Positions 43,936-54,430 of a stretch of 64,000 bases of DNA are shown here, one piece after another. Positions within the stretch are counted from its first letter, which is position 1; every line of letters begins with the position of its first letter. Below the pieces are notes generated by a model. The model worked only from the letters and a program-made list of their open reading frames with translations, made no database searches and was not told the DNA's origin. Where the stretch lies: contig NW_005179373.1 in assembly GCF_000350225.1 (NCBI RefSeq), positions 361,370 through 425,369 of the forward strand. The letters are read 5' to 3'. Source of the DNA: Chondrus crispus (taxonomy: Eukaryota > Rhodophyta > Florideophyceae > Gigartinales > Gigartinaceae). A program made the translations under genes and the position numbers.

Positions 43936-45107
43936 TCAGTTCCGTGTATCGAATTGCGTCGTCTCCCTCCAAAGCAAGTTACAAATCTGATTGGGAAGGG
44001 AGTGGTGCAGGCTTCCGGCAACACGGAAAGCAAATGGATGATCGTCTTCATTCTTTTCGGCCAAAGTTGCCCCAATAAGTCTTAATGTGCAATCCTCCGG
44101 CAGTTGCGCTGGGTCAGGCGCGTTCATTTTTCTACCCTTTAAAAGAAGAGAAAGTGGATCAGAGTACCCCGAAATGCCAATACATGACGCTAATTCATGC
44201 AAGGTGTTAAAAGCAACCAGTGCATGTTCCAAACTTAGCATTGGTGATTGTGTTTCTACGAAAGCCGGTTGGAACACTGCATTAGAACATCTCGATTTGA
44301 TTACCCTGGCAATCCGCTCAAAATCTTCTAGGCTACAGTCCGCTTCCGCTTTGATTAAGGAAGTGTAACACATGCCAACAAAGCGTCCTTCTCTCTCATG
44401 TACGTCACATATAGCTGAGCGAGTACGGGAGAAAACGATAGGCTTGTGAGAACTAACAACAATTCTGTGTCTTAAGTAACTGAATATTCGGTCAGAAACC
44501 TTATCGCTCTCACTCCATGAGCCTACAATACGAGAGTACATTGCACTCTGAGCTCCCACGATCCTCTGAAGCTCCTCAAGCTTGACTTCTAAAGTACTAA
44601 TTTTTTCCTCCGCTTCGCCCTTCGGTGGATCAAATGATAGAACCATCGATCTCCGTCTTCTGCCCGATTCCTTCATATGTCCGGTGCATGGCTTGTACTC
44701 CGAACCAGATGAATGATTTGATAACTGCTGCACGGAATCGGCTTCAGTATTATTTCCTGATTCCGAAAGAGCCAAGAGACACATCCGCCACGGCTGTGTG
44801 CCATTTTTTGGCGCCCAGTACCGTCGTGGCACAAAACAGATCCAATGAGTCGAGCGTCCATGAAAGAGGCTTCCATCCCATATGCTTGCTCATAGTGAAC
44901 CCGTGCTCTGGTGACACCGCCATTACAATATACCTTCTCCAGGACAGCCTTCCACCAGACATCTTTTTCGACAGTTTTCCTTCGTTTCCGATCATCCCGC
45001 CGAGGTATCTCGACGATCCAAAGCACCTCAATTGCATCCCCCTCACATACGTCCTCCGCTATATGAGGCGGACGGATGGGACGAACCGACGTGAAAAGTG
45101 AATTCAT
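43936..45107 (-). CDS. uncharacterised protein, agenet-like N-terminus and coiled coil
   Basis: Two minus-strand frames. The first starts at ATG 45107 and contains VCEGDAIEVLW, WWKAVLEKVY and ARVHYEQAYG, a pattern like agenet/Tudor-type folds. The second (44832-43936) adds a Ser-rich stretch, a coiled coil (EEKISTLEVKLEELQRIV) and an alpha-helical C-terminus. The two must join near 44,830 by a frameshift or a very short intron that I could not define. Agenet-like folds often bind methylated histones or nucleic acids, but that role is only a possibility here. No close family is recognised. It converges on the broken gene ending at 43318. Confidence 0.4.
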
Positions 45108-46132
45108 GCCAGAGTGTAGGCAATGCGAGGTATTTAAGTAGGGGTTCTGAGCAGGCCGAAAGACGAGGTGGGGTGTGGAGGGCACAAGCTGGTGCTCGCC
45201 AACGGCAAAGATTGTAAATTTCAGAAGCCGGTTTTTTGGGACATCCAATCATTGCACAACCTTCAAAGGCTGACCAATAATAATCGTTTAGTGCCAATAC
45301 ATATATCTCTTTAAACGGGCGATGACAACCCAATCGTGATGTAGTTCCCTGGAAACATACCTGGGAACACCACGGCGGGGCATCGCGCCTTCACGTCTCA
45401 AATCTCACTTGTTCCTCAACCTCTTTCGAAGCAAACGACGGTTTGCCAGATCCCCTTTTACAGCACTCACGAGATCGCATGTCCCTCAGATCGCCTTTTT
45501 CATATCAACGACTCCAAACTCTGAGCAACCCATGTGGTTTTGCGGTAAGTACACGTTTTCGCGACAGTCCAACTTTGTAGCTTCCTTATCGGTGGGGCAG
45601 CGAGTGAGGAGAATTTTATCCAAGACGTTAGAGCGAGGATAAGGTGTGTTCAATCACATTTCGAAAGAGGCTTTAGACGGGAAGAAAACTGACCAACTCC
45701 TTCGACAGCAAGGGAGTGTTTTTGCGAGGGAAGATTCGAGGATCAATGCTGATGTTGGAACTGAGAAGGATGAAGGAGAGGAAGTGGTGGCAAGATGCGG
45801 ATCAGCTGTGGATGATCTGAATTCATAAAGCAGGGAGTATATTTGTGAGAGAAAGATGTTGCTGGTAATTGGGGATGTGTCGAGAGGGAGAGTTTCCAAC
45901 TAGTGTAGGTTTCGGGAAAAAACGAACGTCGAGAAGAAGTGAGGTAACAATTTTTGGGGGAGGGGATGACGATAATTCGAGGATCACTATTTATGTTGGA
46001 ACTGAGATGGGATGAGGGATGACATGGTGATTCCACAATACCTTCGTTTCTTCGGCCGACCTGCCTGACTCAGAACTCTCCACGCGCTCATCTGTCTGGC
46101 AATAGGCAGCATCTGCAAGTCCACGTTGATGT
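45108..46132. other. intergenic region with a short direct repeat
   Basis: No supported gene. An imperfect direct repeat of about 44 bp occurs at 45733-45777 and 45975-46018 (both with ATTCGAGGATCA and ATGTTGGAACTGAGA). Confidence 0.5.
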
Positions 46133-46549
46133 TTACTTGAGAGGCAAGAGCAGCAGCAGCATCGTACTGGCTTTGGAGTGTTGCATGATGAAAAACAGTT
46201 GATGCCCACTTTGTGTCCAGATGATTCCAGTGTGCAGCCTCCGGGACTTTCGCATGCCGCTCGCGTAAATTATCAAACAATAGCACACGGCTAGGGGCTT
46301 GCGCTTACGTTTCTCCTTTATAGCGTCGCAGGAGTGAGTGAGATTGAGTTTTCCCACTTTCCACAAGGCCCTGCAGTCTAGTTGGGCGTTGAAAGTGTGT
46401 GAGCACTCCTGGGAGGGGCACTGTATACGTAGGCGCCCAGAGTGTGACTTTTTTACCTTGTGAGATCGGCCCACGGTGGCGCACAGGGCTAAGGATGCCA
46501 TCAAGATGCTGTGCTTGTCAGGGAACGTGCTCCCTTTGATCAAACTCAT
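46133..46549 (-). pseudogene. MULE-like transposase N-terminal fragment
   Basis: The frame has CPSQECSHTFNAQLDC followed by ALWKVGKLNLTHSC. This Cys/Cys...His/Cys zinc-binding arrangement with a W-x-V core is typical of the N-terminal DNA-binding domain of Mutator-like transposases and FAR1-type proteins. The DDE domain is missing downstream, so it is a fragment or an unrelated small zinc protein. Confidence 0.4.
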
Positions 46550-46814
46550 TCCGACGACGCCCTCTTCACCTTTTCATCACTCTAGCGCCCCCAAGGAAAG
46601 GGCCTTATATAAAGGGGCTTATAAAAGGGGCACGTAACAAACATTCCCAAATAAAAAGGGGCACGTAAGGAATTTCTATTAAAAAACCCGTATGCCGGCG
46701 ATAGTTTTGTAGTGCACTGTGCTAATCCACCATTGCAGCTGATTGATTTCAAGCCCAGTTGCCACATTGAAGCTATTTAGATCTCATTTCCGTTGAGAGC
46801 GGAAAGGCACAATA

Positions 46815-48382
46815 CAGTGCTGGCCAAAATGATAGGGACACAGTCTATTCGCGCTGTGGCAGCTCCAATGATAGAAGGAAAGAGGCTCTGTACACGTATT
46901 GGGCGAGCTAAACGTGATGGAAAAGACGGTTTTATAGAATAAAAAAGCCTTGGAGCTATAAGGCAAAAACGTGTTTACAGCATGGCCATGATGATAGGCA
47001 CAACAGGAACTAACTCGCGTTTTGGCGCAAAATGCAAACTGCGTTCCACCGAAAGGCGTAAAATCCATGCTAAGGCTACACTCGAGGGGTCTGCAGATGG
47101 TTATGCAGAAAACAGTCGGTTGGTAGCTCGGAGAAATGGGAGGAGGCAAAATCCTGAACGGGCGCGAAAAGGGGCTTAGCACTGGTCTTTCTCAAGGCGA
47201 TAAAACCATTCGAGACATCCCTGCTAATGTGCAGCGCTCCGAGAACGTAGTTTCTAACTTGCTGCGCGCGCCGTTGGAATATGGGAGAAAAAAATCGCCA
47301 GGAAGACCGCAAAAACTATCTCCCACCGACGAGAGAAGGTTACTTCGGGCTGCTTCAAATGAAACAAAAGGCTCTAACACGCTTGGTCAGGAGCTGGGAC
47401 TCTCTGTTGTCTCATGGTCAATCCGCCGCACGCTGCACAACGACCCGAACTTCCAATTCAAGAAGATGGTGTCGGATCCAATGATGCTGCCCCGTCATCT
47501 TGTCGCTCGTGAAAATTTTGCGAGCGAGAAGCTGACATGGTGTCCTGCAGATTGGTATAAAGTCATCTGGTCCGACGAGAAAAAGTTCAATCTCGACGGA
47601 CCAGATGGCTTCGCCTTCTATTGGAACGACCTGAGGAAAGACAAGCGCATATTCTTGTGAAGGCAAGGAGGTGCGAATTCGGTCATGTCTTGGGGGCTTT
47701 TTGTGGGACGAAGAAATGCGAATTGGTGTTGCTCGAAGGAAATCAGAACGCAGAGGACTACATACTGACATTAGAAAGTTATTTGCTACCGTTTATTGAT
47801 CAGGAGCTGGACGCAGGATGGATATACATGCATGACGGAGCTTCTATTCACAGGGCACATCGGGTCAGGCAGGTTTTTGACGAGGAAGAGGTGCCGGTTA
47901 TGGACTGGCCGCCAAAGTCCCTGGACTTCAATCCTATAGAGAATCTCTGGGGTCTGTTGGCACGTGCTGTATACGCTGGTTGTCGTCAACTTGACAACGT
48001 CGAAGAGCTTAAAGAGGCCGTTTGGGAAGCCTGGGATAACATCACAACGGACACACTGAAATCGAAATCTTTTGGGGACCATGCAACGACGCTGCAGGGT
48101 CTGTTACCTTGCCAAGGGAGGTGCTACGAAGTACTGAGGTGAGTATTGCGCATACATGGGGTCCAGATAATGGGGTAGAGGTCTTGTCCCTATCATTATG
48201 GCCATGCCGTAAACACGTTTTGCCTTATAGATCCGAGGCTGTTTTTTGTTCTATAAAACCGTTTTTCTATCACGTTTAGCTCTCCCAATACGTGTGCGGA
48301 GCCTCTTCTCTTTTATCATTGGAGCAAAAGGGGGCTGCCACAGTGCGAATAGCCTGTGTCCCTATCATTTTGGCCAGCACTG
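46815..48382 (+). mobile_element. Tc1/mariner transposon with long terminal inverted repeats
   Basis: 1568 bp flanked by TA (46813-46814 and 48383-48384). Ends are CAGTGCTGGCCAAAATGATA and its reverse complement. The inverted repeats extend for roughly 190 bp each, although with increasing mismatches (shared TAGGGACACAG, then GCTAAACGTGAT, then AAAACGTGTTTAC). The interior encodes a transposase with two lesions. Its high similarity between ends suggests moderate age. Confidence 0.92.
47136..48142 (+). pseudogene. Tc1-type DD34E transposase, two lesions
   Basis: The N-terminal half (47136-47660) has HTH character with a GRPQKL motif, then [19 protein letters not shown] with the first catalytic Asp. 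A TGA at 47658-47660 interrupts the usual Ser codon, and one G is missing shortly after (near 47,692), so the rest continues in another frame to 48142. That part has YMHDGASIH with the second Asp and LDFNPIENLWG with the Glu; 34 residues lie between them (DD34E), which is diagnostic of Tc1. All three catalytic acids are present. Two small changes therefore separate it from an open frame. Confidence 0.88.
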
Positions 48383-48533
48383 TATCTGAAGACACTGGAG
48401 CAGCTTCTTTACGCTAAGGCAAAGGGCGTCGACTTGCCGTTTAGCGTTCTAGATCCACAAGTACATTCACCATCCTCTCAGTTCCCCGAAGAACGCCACA
48501 TCTGACCGTCCAATCAAGCCGCCCTCCGCCAAA

Positions 48534-48938
48534 ATGCGACCGATAGCGACCATATCCTCAGGACGTCTAATATCCAAGCTGCAAGAAGGGGCGCCCCTGG
48601 CTGTCGTCGACGTGCGAGACGACGACCGTGCTGGCGGGCACATCAAGGGCTCGATTCATGTCCCTTCGCATGACTTTCGACGCAGGCTTCCGAGCTTACT
48701 CATAGAGTTGCAGTCGAATGAGGCCGTTGTCTTTCATTGTATGATGAGCCAGAGACGAGGACCGTCTTGCGCATCGGCGTTTGCAAAGTCTTTGGACGAT
48801 GCTGCTGAGCGGCACGCTATCGGTACAATCCCCGACGTTCTGCTTTTAGAGGGCGGTTTCATGGCCTTCGCGAGACACTATTCGGAAGAGACAAAGACGT
48901 TGTACGAACACTTTCAACGTAGTGAGTACGGAGTTTGA
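48534..48938 (+). CDS. Cdc25-like / rhodanese-fold phosphatase (arsenate-reductase type)
   Basis: 134 residues in one exon, start at ATG 48534. A rhodanese fold is indicated by VVDVRDDDRAGGHIKGSIHVP (shown here in part) near residues 24-44. The active-site loop HCMMSQRRGP matches the HCX5R signature (His68, Cys69, Arg75) of small Cdc25-like dual-specificity phosphatases and of the eukaryotic Acr2 arsenate reductases. Length is typical of these single-domain proteins. Whether it dephosphorylates CDKs or reduces arsenate cannot be told from sequence. It lies just downstream of the Tc1 element and converges with the peptidase gene. Confidence 0.85.
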   Translation: MRPIATISSGRLISKLQEGAPLAVVDVRDDDRAGGHIKGSIHVPSHDFRRRLPSLLIELQSNEAVVFHCMMSQRRGPSCASAFAKSLDDAAERHAIGTIPDVLLLEGGFMAFARHYSEETKTLYEHFQRSEYGV

Positions 48939-49040
48939 GGAGCTGAATGCAAAAGACTCCGTGTGAAAGCTCTCGAGTCCCGTTTTTACTACACACTCTA
49001 CAGACACTTTACTTTACGTACGGTGGGCCTTGTTCATGTT

Positions 49041-51272
49041 TTATTGTGAGTGCAGCTTTGAAGCAACCTCTTCCAACTGGATGAGCTTCCGCTCTGCCAC
49101 CGCAATTGCGTTAAGCCAAAACTGGTCTTCGTCAATACGGCTATGGAGATGTTTCTGGACAACGGCTTCGGCGTTCATCCGCCCTGTGTCCCTCAGCAAA
49201 TCACTGTATATGCGAGGAAACAGTTTTGGGTCTTCTGTGCGCTCGTATTCGGCGTAAACCCCGAGCGCAAAGAGATACCCAAAGCTGTATGGCCAATTGT
49301 AGAAAGAAATTCCTGTTAGGTAAAAGTGCAACTTGCTCTGGGAAAACACGCCCACCCTCTCTTTGGAACTGAGCGCATCTCCGTAGTACCTCTCCCACGC
49401 GTTGATCATCATCTCATCTATTTCAGATACAGCAAGCTTGCCATCCTTTCGACGAATGTTCAACTCTTCTTCGAACCTAAATCGAGCAGGAATATTCAAC
49501 AGAAACGTTGCTGCGCTCTCAGCCTCGCCCCACAGGATACTAAACTTTTCTTCCAAAGTCTCTGCCTTCTCCAGCAGCGCGTTACCGACGACTGTTTCGA
49601 AAAAGATGCTAGCCGTTTCTGCCAAATTCATAGGATAAGAGAGCTGGGTTTCTGGCAAGTCTCGCATCTGCCATGTGTGGAACGCATGCCCAAGCTCGTG
49701 ACTCAGGGTCAGCAAAAGCTGTGCGCGTCCGTTGTAATCGCTCAGGTAGACCCTTGGTGTTCGGCTCTTCGCAAAGCCCGTGCAATACCTGCACTCCAAA
49801 CGCATGGGAGAATCGCATTGAAACGCGCATATGAAAGTCGGTCACATGTTAGAATACCTTGGTTGCAGTCTGAAAATCCATGCAACACGAGACGCGAGTC
49901 TCAAGTTCATAAGCTTTTGCGAGACTGTTCTCTCACTTTGCATGCATTGCAAATTGGTGTCAACTTACGCCCCAGGTCTTTTCTTATCGCCTCTTGATGC
50001 TTCAATCCATCCGTTTTCTTTCATAATGCGAACAAACTTTCCCGCCGACTCATCCACCGCCCCTACAGCATCAGCGATAAGTTCAATCCCCTCATCAAAC
50101 GTATACATTTTTCCGGTGTGAGTACCCGCCAAAGGCGCTGGGGCAAATAAATCCCATGGCTCGAGCGCATCCTTCTTCAGAACTTTGGCCTGAATCGCCA
50201 GAGCTCGACGACCCACCTCCACGCTCGAATCCAACGACTTTAGCAAGGCAGCTAGCGTCGCGTTCGACATTCTATTGCTGTGCAATGACGACGTCAGGAA
50301 CGAATCAAACTTGCGTTTTTCGTACATGTCCAATCTCCACCCCGTGATCGCATTCAGCACGGCAGCACACGTTTCTTGGTGCGGAAGCCATGCTTCGCGG
50401 ATCCCCTCCCACGAAGCGCGCCGAACCTCCTCGTCTGGGCTATCGCGCATGGCCTCCGCACTTGCAATGCCCATCTCCTTGACAGATCCATCTGCATCCC
50501 GCACATTCACAGGCAGCACCGTAGACAGGTCCGTGTAAAGACTTCCCCACGCAGAGTGCCCTGTCACGGACAGTTTTGTGACCATATTCTCTTCCTGCAG
50601 GGACAAGCGATGGCGCGCCATCTTTCTTGAATGAGACAACAGAAACTCGGCAGCGCGCGTCTCCTCGTTCGCGGCCAAAAAGTCGTTGAAAAGCGCGTCG
50701 GGGCACAAGTCCAGTATCAAAGCAGCCGGCTCGTAGGCCGTGCGGGCACGCGCAAACAGGACCTGAATCTGGCCGGCGAGTTTCTTTGCCTCTGCATTTG
50801 TTCCGTCGACAGAGGCAACGCAGCTCGCGTATGTGCTAACATTTCTCAGCAAGACGACGGCGTTCCAGTAGCTGCGAAACATCGCCAACAGCTTGGCTCG
50901 GATGTCATGCTGAGTGATCTGGTCGTCCGTAAGCTCTCTGGCGAGAGGTACTAGATCGGCCAGGGTAGAGCCCGTGCGTTCCATTTCGTCCATGTCGCGT
51001 TTCGCGATGGCAAGATCGTCGAGCAGAGTGCGGTCATCCAGGGCGGTGTACTCGAGCTGCCAGGTTGGACCTGAAATCTCTTGAGCGGGCGACGCGACAC
51101 TGGGCACGGACATGGTAGGTGGAGTGCTTCCCTGGGATGTACGGGCGGCCGCACAGAAGCGAGACGGAGAGGTGAATGGTCGGCGGTGTCGGGTAGCAGC
51201 TGTGGAGCGAAAGAGGGCGAGGGGAACGGCGCTGGAAAAGGCAAGGTAGAAGGGGCGGAAAAACCGAGTCAT
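49041..51272 (-). CDS. M3-family oligopeptidase (oligoendopeptidase F type)
   Basis: Two exons, 51272-49969 and 49788-49041. The 180-bp intron has a GTAAGT donor and GCAG acceptor; joining yields 683 residues in one frame and restores the family motif GAYCTGF across the junction. The zinc site is HELGH (465-469), with LAETASIFFE about 25 residues later as the third-ligand region. The N-terminus (MTRFFRPFYLAFSSAVP, then RSTAATRHRRPFTSPSRF) is basic and Ser/Thr-rich, suggesting import into mitochondrion or plastid, where such enzymes degrade cleaved presequences and short peptides. No frame damage is seen. Confidence 0.9.
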
Positions 51273-51617
51273 AGCGAAGGGAGTGTTTGAGGAACAGAAA
51301 AAGCAGGTGGTTGGCGGACAACCAAGCAGACGAAATGTTCAGACGGGTACGGCGGAGGGGGAGGGGGAGACCAAAGGAAGGAGCATTGAGGGGAGGATGG
51401 GACCCAGGCTGGTTAGTGGCAACAGGTTGCGGGAGGAGGAATTTTCAGATCAGACAGCAGTGAAACAATGAAATCAGCGATATGTGTTTTTAGCGAGGGG
51501 AGCTCAGGAGGCACGGTCAATTCTCAACGGTTTAGTTTATACATGTGTTGCACGCGAGGTGCGCTCAGCTGCAAGCCGAAAAAAAGAGAAAATCAGCGAG
51601 GACTGTTCTAAAAGGTG
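51273..51617. other. spacer between minus-strand genes
   Basis: No gene is seen. It holds the upstream region of the peptidase and the 3' end of the RNR gene. Confidence 0.5.
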
Positions 51618-52752
51618 TTAAAAGTCGCAATCGAGGGCGAAAGTGTTATCTGTCCGACTCGACGTAACGCCGGCTTTCTGATACTCTCCTACCCGCCGCT
51701 CAAAAAAGTTGGTCTTACCCTGAATCGAGATAAGCTCCATCCAGTCAAACGGCTGGCTTGCCCCGTAAACCTTAGAATATCCAAGCGACAGCAACAAGCG
51801 ATCGGCGCAGTATGAAATGTACTCCTTCATCATCTCCGAGTTCATGCCGATCAAATCGACAGGCAGCGACTCGGACACAAACTCCTTTTCGCACTCGACG
51901 GCGTCACAAATGATCTCGTGGATGCGCTGCTCGGACAGCTGCTGCTCCTTGGGAATCATCGAATAGAGCAGACAGGCGTGGTCGCAATGCAACCCTTCGT
52001 CACGAGAGATGAGTTCGTTAGAGAAGGTGAGGCCCGGCATCAAGCCACGCTTCTTGAGGTAGAAAATGGCGCAAAAAGAGCCCGAGAAGAAAATGCCCTC
52101 CACGGCGGCAAAGGCCACGAGTCGCTCTGCGAACGAGCCCTGTGAGGAAATCCAGCGAATGGCCCAATCGGCCTTGCGAGCGACACAGGGAATCTCTTCG
52201 ATGGCCCTGAACAATCGCTGCTTCTCCACCGGGTCTCTGATGTATGTGTCCAACAACAGGGAGCGCCTTTTCTTCTTTCCAGTTTTCATATTTCGGGTCG
52301 AAAATACTGACTCCACCAGGTTGACGCAGTACAATCCAATAAAGCGTAATGTTATAGCGGTGTAACCAATCTCTTAATTTTTGTTGCACAATGCCTCCAA
52401 CTCGACCTGCACCGTCAGAGATTAAAATAATGAGCGAGTTCCAGTCTGACATGTCGGCGGACAAGTCAATCTCCTCCGCCGTCCAGAAGGCTGCCTGATG
52501 CTTCTTGTACAGCTCCCAAATGGCCGGGTGGCGGATGGGAAACAAGGTGTATCTGTCGGCCGCATGAGCGGTGAAGACGTCGGGGACTCGGGAGATGAGG
52601 GCCTTGTTCTCCAGGTCATCGGAGCGGTCAGAGGAGAGGTCGGTGACGTTGGATGCGAAATCAGGGGTGGCGGAGAGCGGCTTTTCTACTTTAGGCGAGG
52701 AGTGCGGCGAGGAGTTCGGATGGCGGACGGTGGTGGGACTGAGGGAGGCCAT
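51618..52752 (-). pseudogene. ribonucleotide reductase small subunit (R2) with a replaced core
   Basis: The start at 52752 (MASLSP) and the C-terminus NTFALDCDF fit class I R2. N-terminal homology runs through FPIRHPAIWELYKK and FWTAEEIDL to DWNSL. C-terminal homology resumes at [11 protein letters not shown] and continues through [42 protein letters not shown] and [14 protein letters not shown]. Between them, about 58 residues with several iron ligands and the radical Tyr are missing. 168 bp of unrelated sequence stand in their place, and the frame changes as well. As written it cannot make functional R2, the enzyme that supplies dNTPs. Because the gene is normally essential, a mis-assembly is as likely as a pseudogene. 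Confidence 0.85.
52264..52431 (-). other. bacterial-like vWA segment replacing the R2 core
   Basis: 168 bp encoding LIILISDGAGRVGGIVQQ and then [11 protein letters not shown] and [11 protein letters not shown]. This resembles von Willebrand A-type domains of bacterial proteins. It is more AT-rich than its flanks. It starts and stops abruptly against R2 homology on both sides and is not bounded by splice sites. Confidence 0.7.
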
Positions 52753-53434
52753 GGTTGAGTTGTGAATGGAGTGGAGTGGGAGGGAGTGGGTAGGTGTCTC
52801 GCGGTCTTGGGCGGGGTTGGTGACGGAGGAGGAAGCGGGTTTAAATAGCAAGGGGGATTGTGTGAGGACAGGGTTGCGGGATGCATGTGGTGTTGTGGTT
52901 GCGCGGGAAAGTTTGTCCGTTTAGGGTCCCTAACGGGTAGAGGAAAGGCAGGTGCAAGGTAAAGCGCGCCAAAAGTGAGGTTTAAAACGAGAGGGACAGG
53001 GAGGGGGAGGGGAGGTTGGCTGATGGCGGAGAGCCGCGGGAGAGCCGCGGGGCAGACGGCTCCCTGCCATCTACTCCCGCAGGCACGGCAGGCACCTCAT
53101 TCAAAACCCTCCCGCCAAAATTTTCGAATTACTTGCCGTGTACCCCGTTGTAGGCATCAAGGTGATGTGTACAACGGGTACACGTTTTCGATTGCTATAT
53201 TGTACACGTTGTCCTACGTGCAGCTTCAGGAGTGGATCGTACCATAACATGGTACTGTACAGTTATTCTTTACGCCCTGCACTGCTGTACTCAATACCTC
53301 CTCCCTCTACGGCAATCGAAATGGAGGAACTTTATTTTTAAAGACAGGGCGGTGTCCCAGGCTAGGAGTCCTAGCCTAGGACTCCTAGCAGTGATGTAGA
53401 AACCTTTCATCCTACAGTACTGTAATCGATGGTA
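52753..53434. other. intergenic region with inverted repeats
   Basis: No supported gene. It contains GTACCCCGTTGTA with a nearly matching inverted copy (about 53140-53185), GTACCAT...ATGGTAC near 53229 and the palindromes at 53359-53388. Confidence 0.5.
53359..53388. repeat. overlapping palindromes
   Basis: Palindrome 53359-53377 (centre G368) and palindrome 53376-53388 (centre C382) overlap by 2 bp; the whole is almost one larger palindrome. Confidence 0.85.
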
Positions 53435-54160
53435 CAGTAGCCCCTACGCATTAGTGTCGCCCCGTACGAAACCCCAAAAATGTGCACTATTGGGAGACGG
53501 CATTAGTAAGTGACGTCGTCACATCTATCTGCATACACTTATCTGCATACACTCTGTAATCATTGCCTGCCTGCTCTGTGTTGGTTCTCTGTCTCTGAGT
53601 TTCGCAGTGCAGAAATGCGCGCTTTGCTGACCTTAGATGCGATAGAGCGTCTGGAACTTGGCACTCAGTCGCCAAAAGTTCCAGCTCTCCAAACAATTTC
53701 GCCATCCCGACGACATGGGGTACAGTCTTTCTCTCTATTGCATTTATTTGGAGTGATTTGCGCTTCTCGCTTGCTACGCGGAGCAATGCTGGAGCAGTTG
53801 CTTTGATTTTGCGTACAGTGCGCTCTGCAATGCCGAATTGTCGCATAACTGCTGGTGTACGGTGTCCATTGTGGATCTGCGAATTCGAGCTTCTGCGAAA
53901 TGGTCAAGCGCTTGGGCGACGCTTTTTTTCCATGAACCAGAGTCATAACGAGCACAAGCTAAGATCCGTGAACGCTGTTCGGTGGCATGAAGAGGATCCG
54001 ATTAGGAAGCGGCTCTTACAGAACATGTTTGACACGTACGGACGGCAGCGAAACAGCTAGAACCGTATGACACGTGGCACTTTCGTGTTCGTGCGTCCCA
54101 TGCCTGCACTATTGGAAGGGTGGCACAAACAAAAGCGGCACTAATGCGGAAGGGCCACTG
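53435..54160 (-). mobile_element. pogo-type deletion derivative with TIRs
   Basis: 726 bp flanked by TA (53433-53434 and 54161-54162). Left end CAGTAGCCCCTACGCATTAG and right end, read inwards, CAGTGGCCCTTCCGCATTAG match well. Each end has a second inward motif (CACTATTG), so two inverted sites lie at each terminus. On the minus strand it encodes only the N-terminal HTH of a pogo-like transposase: KRLTISQKLE, then after a frame change MRQFGIAERTVRKIK and further N-terminal sequence to 53487. No DDE domain remains; it would need a transposase in trans. Confidence 0.88.
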
Positions 54161-54430
54161 TACAACGATGTGTGTGTGCCCCTCGTTGACGTCGGTAGCG
54201 ATGTTTTCGACGACATCGATACTGTAGCGCTCTGACCTCTTCAACTTTGCGTTCGATTAACACCTCGTCTATCTTGTGTGTTGCACATTTAGTAAATACC
54301 CCTACGTACCCCCTACGTATCCCTTCCTCCCCCCCCCCACCTCGACCCCCCCAAAAAAACAATAAAACATCAATACACAATCCTCCTCATACAGCTACAC
54401 ACTGTACACTGAACACTACTACACGTAAAC

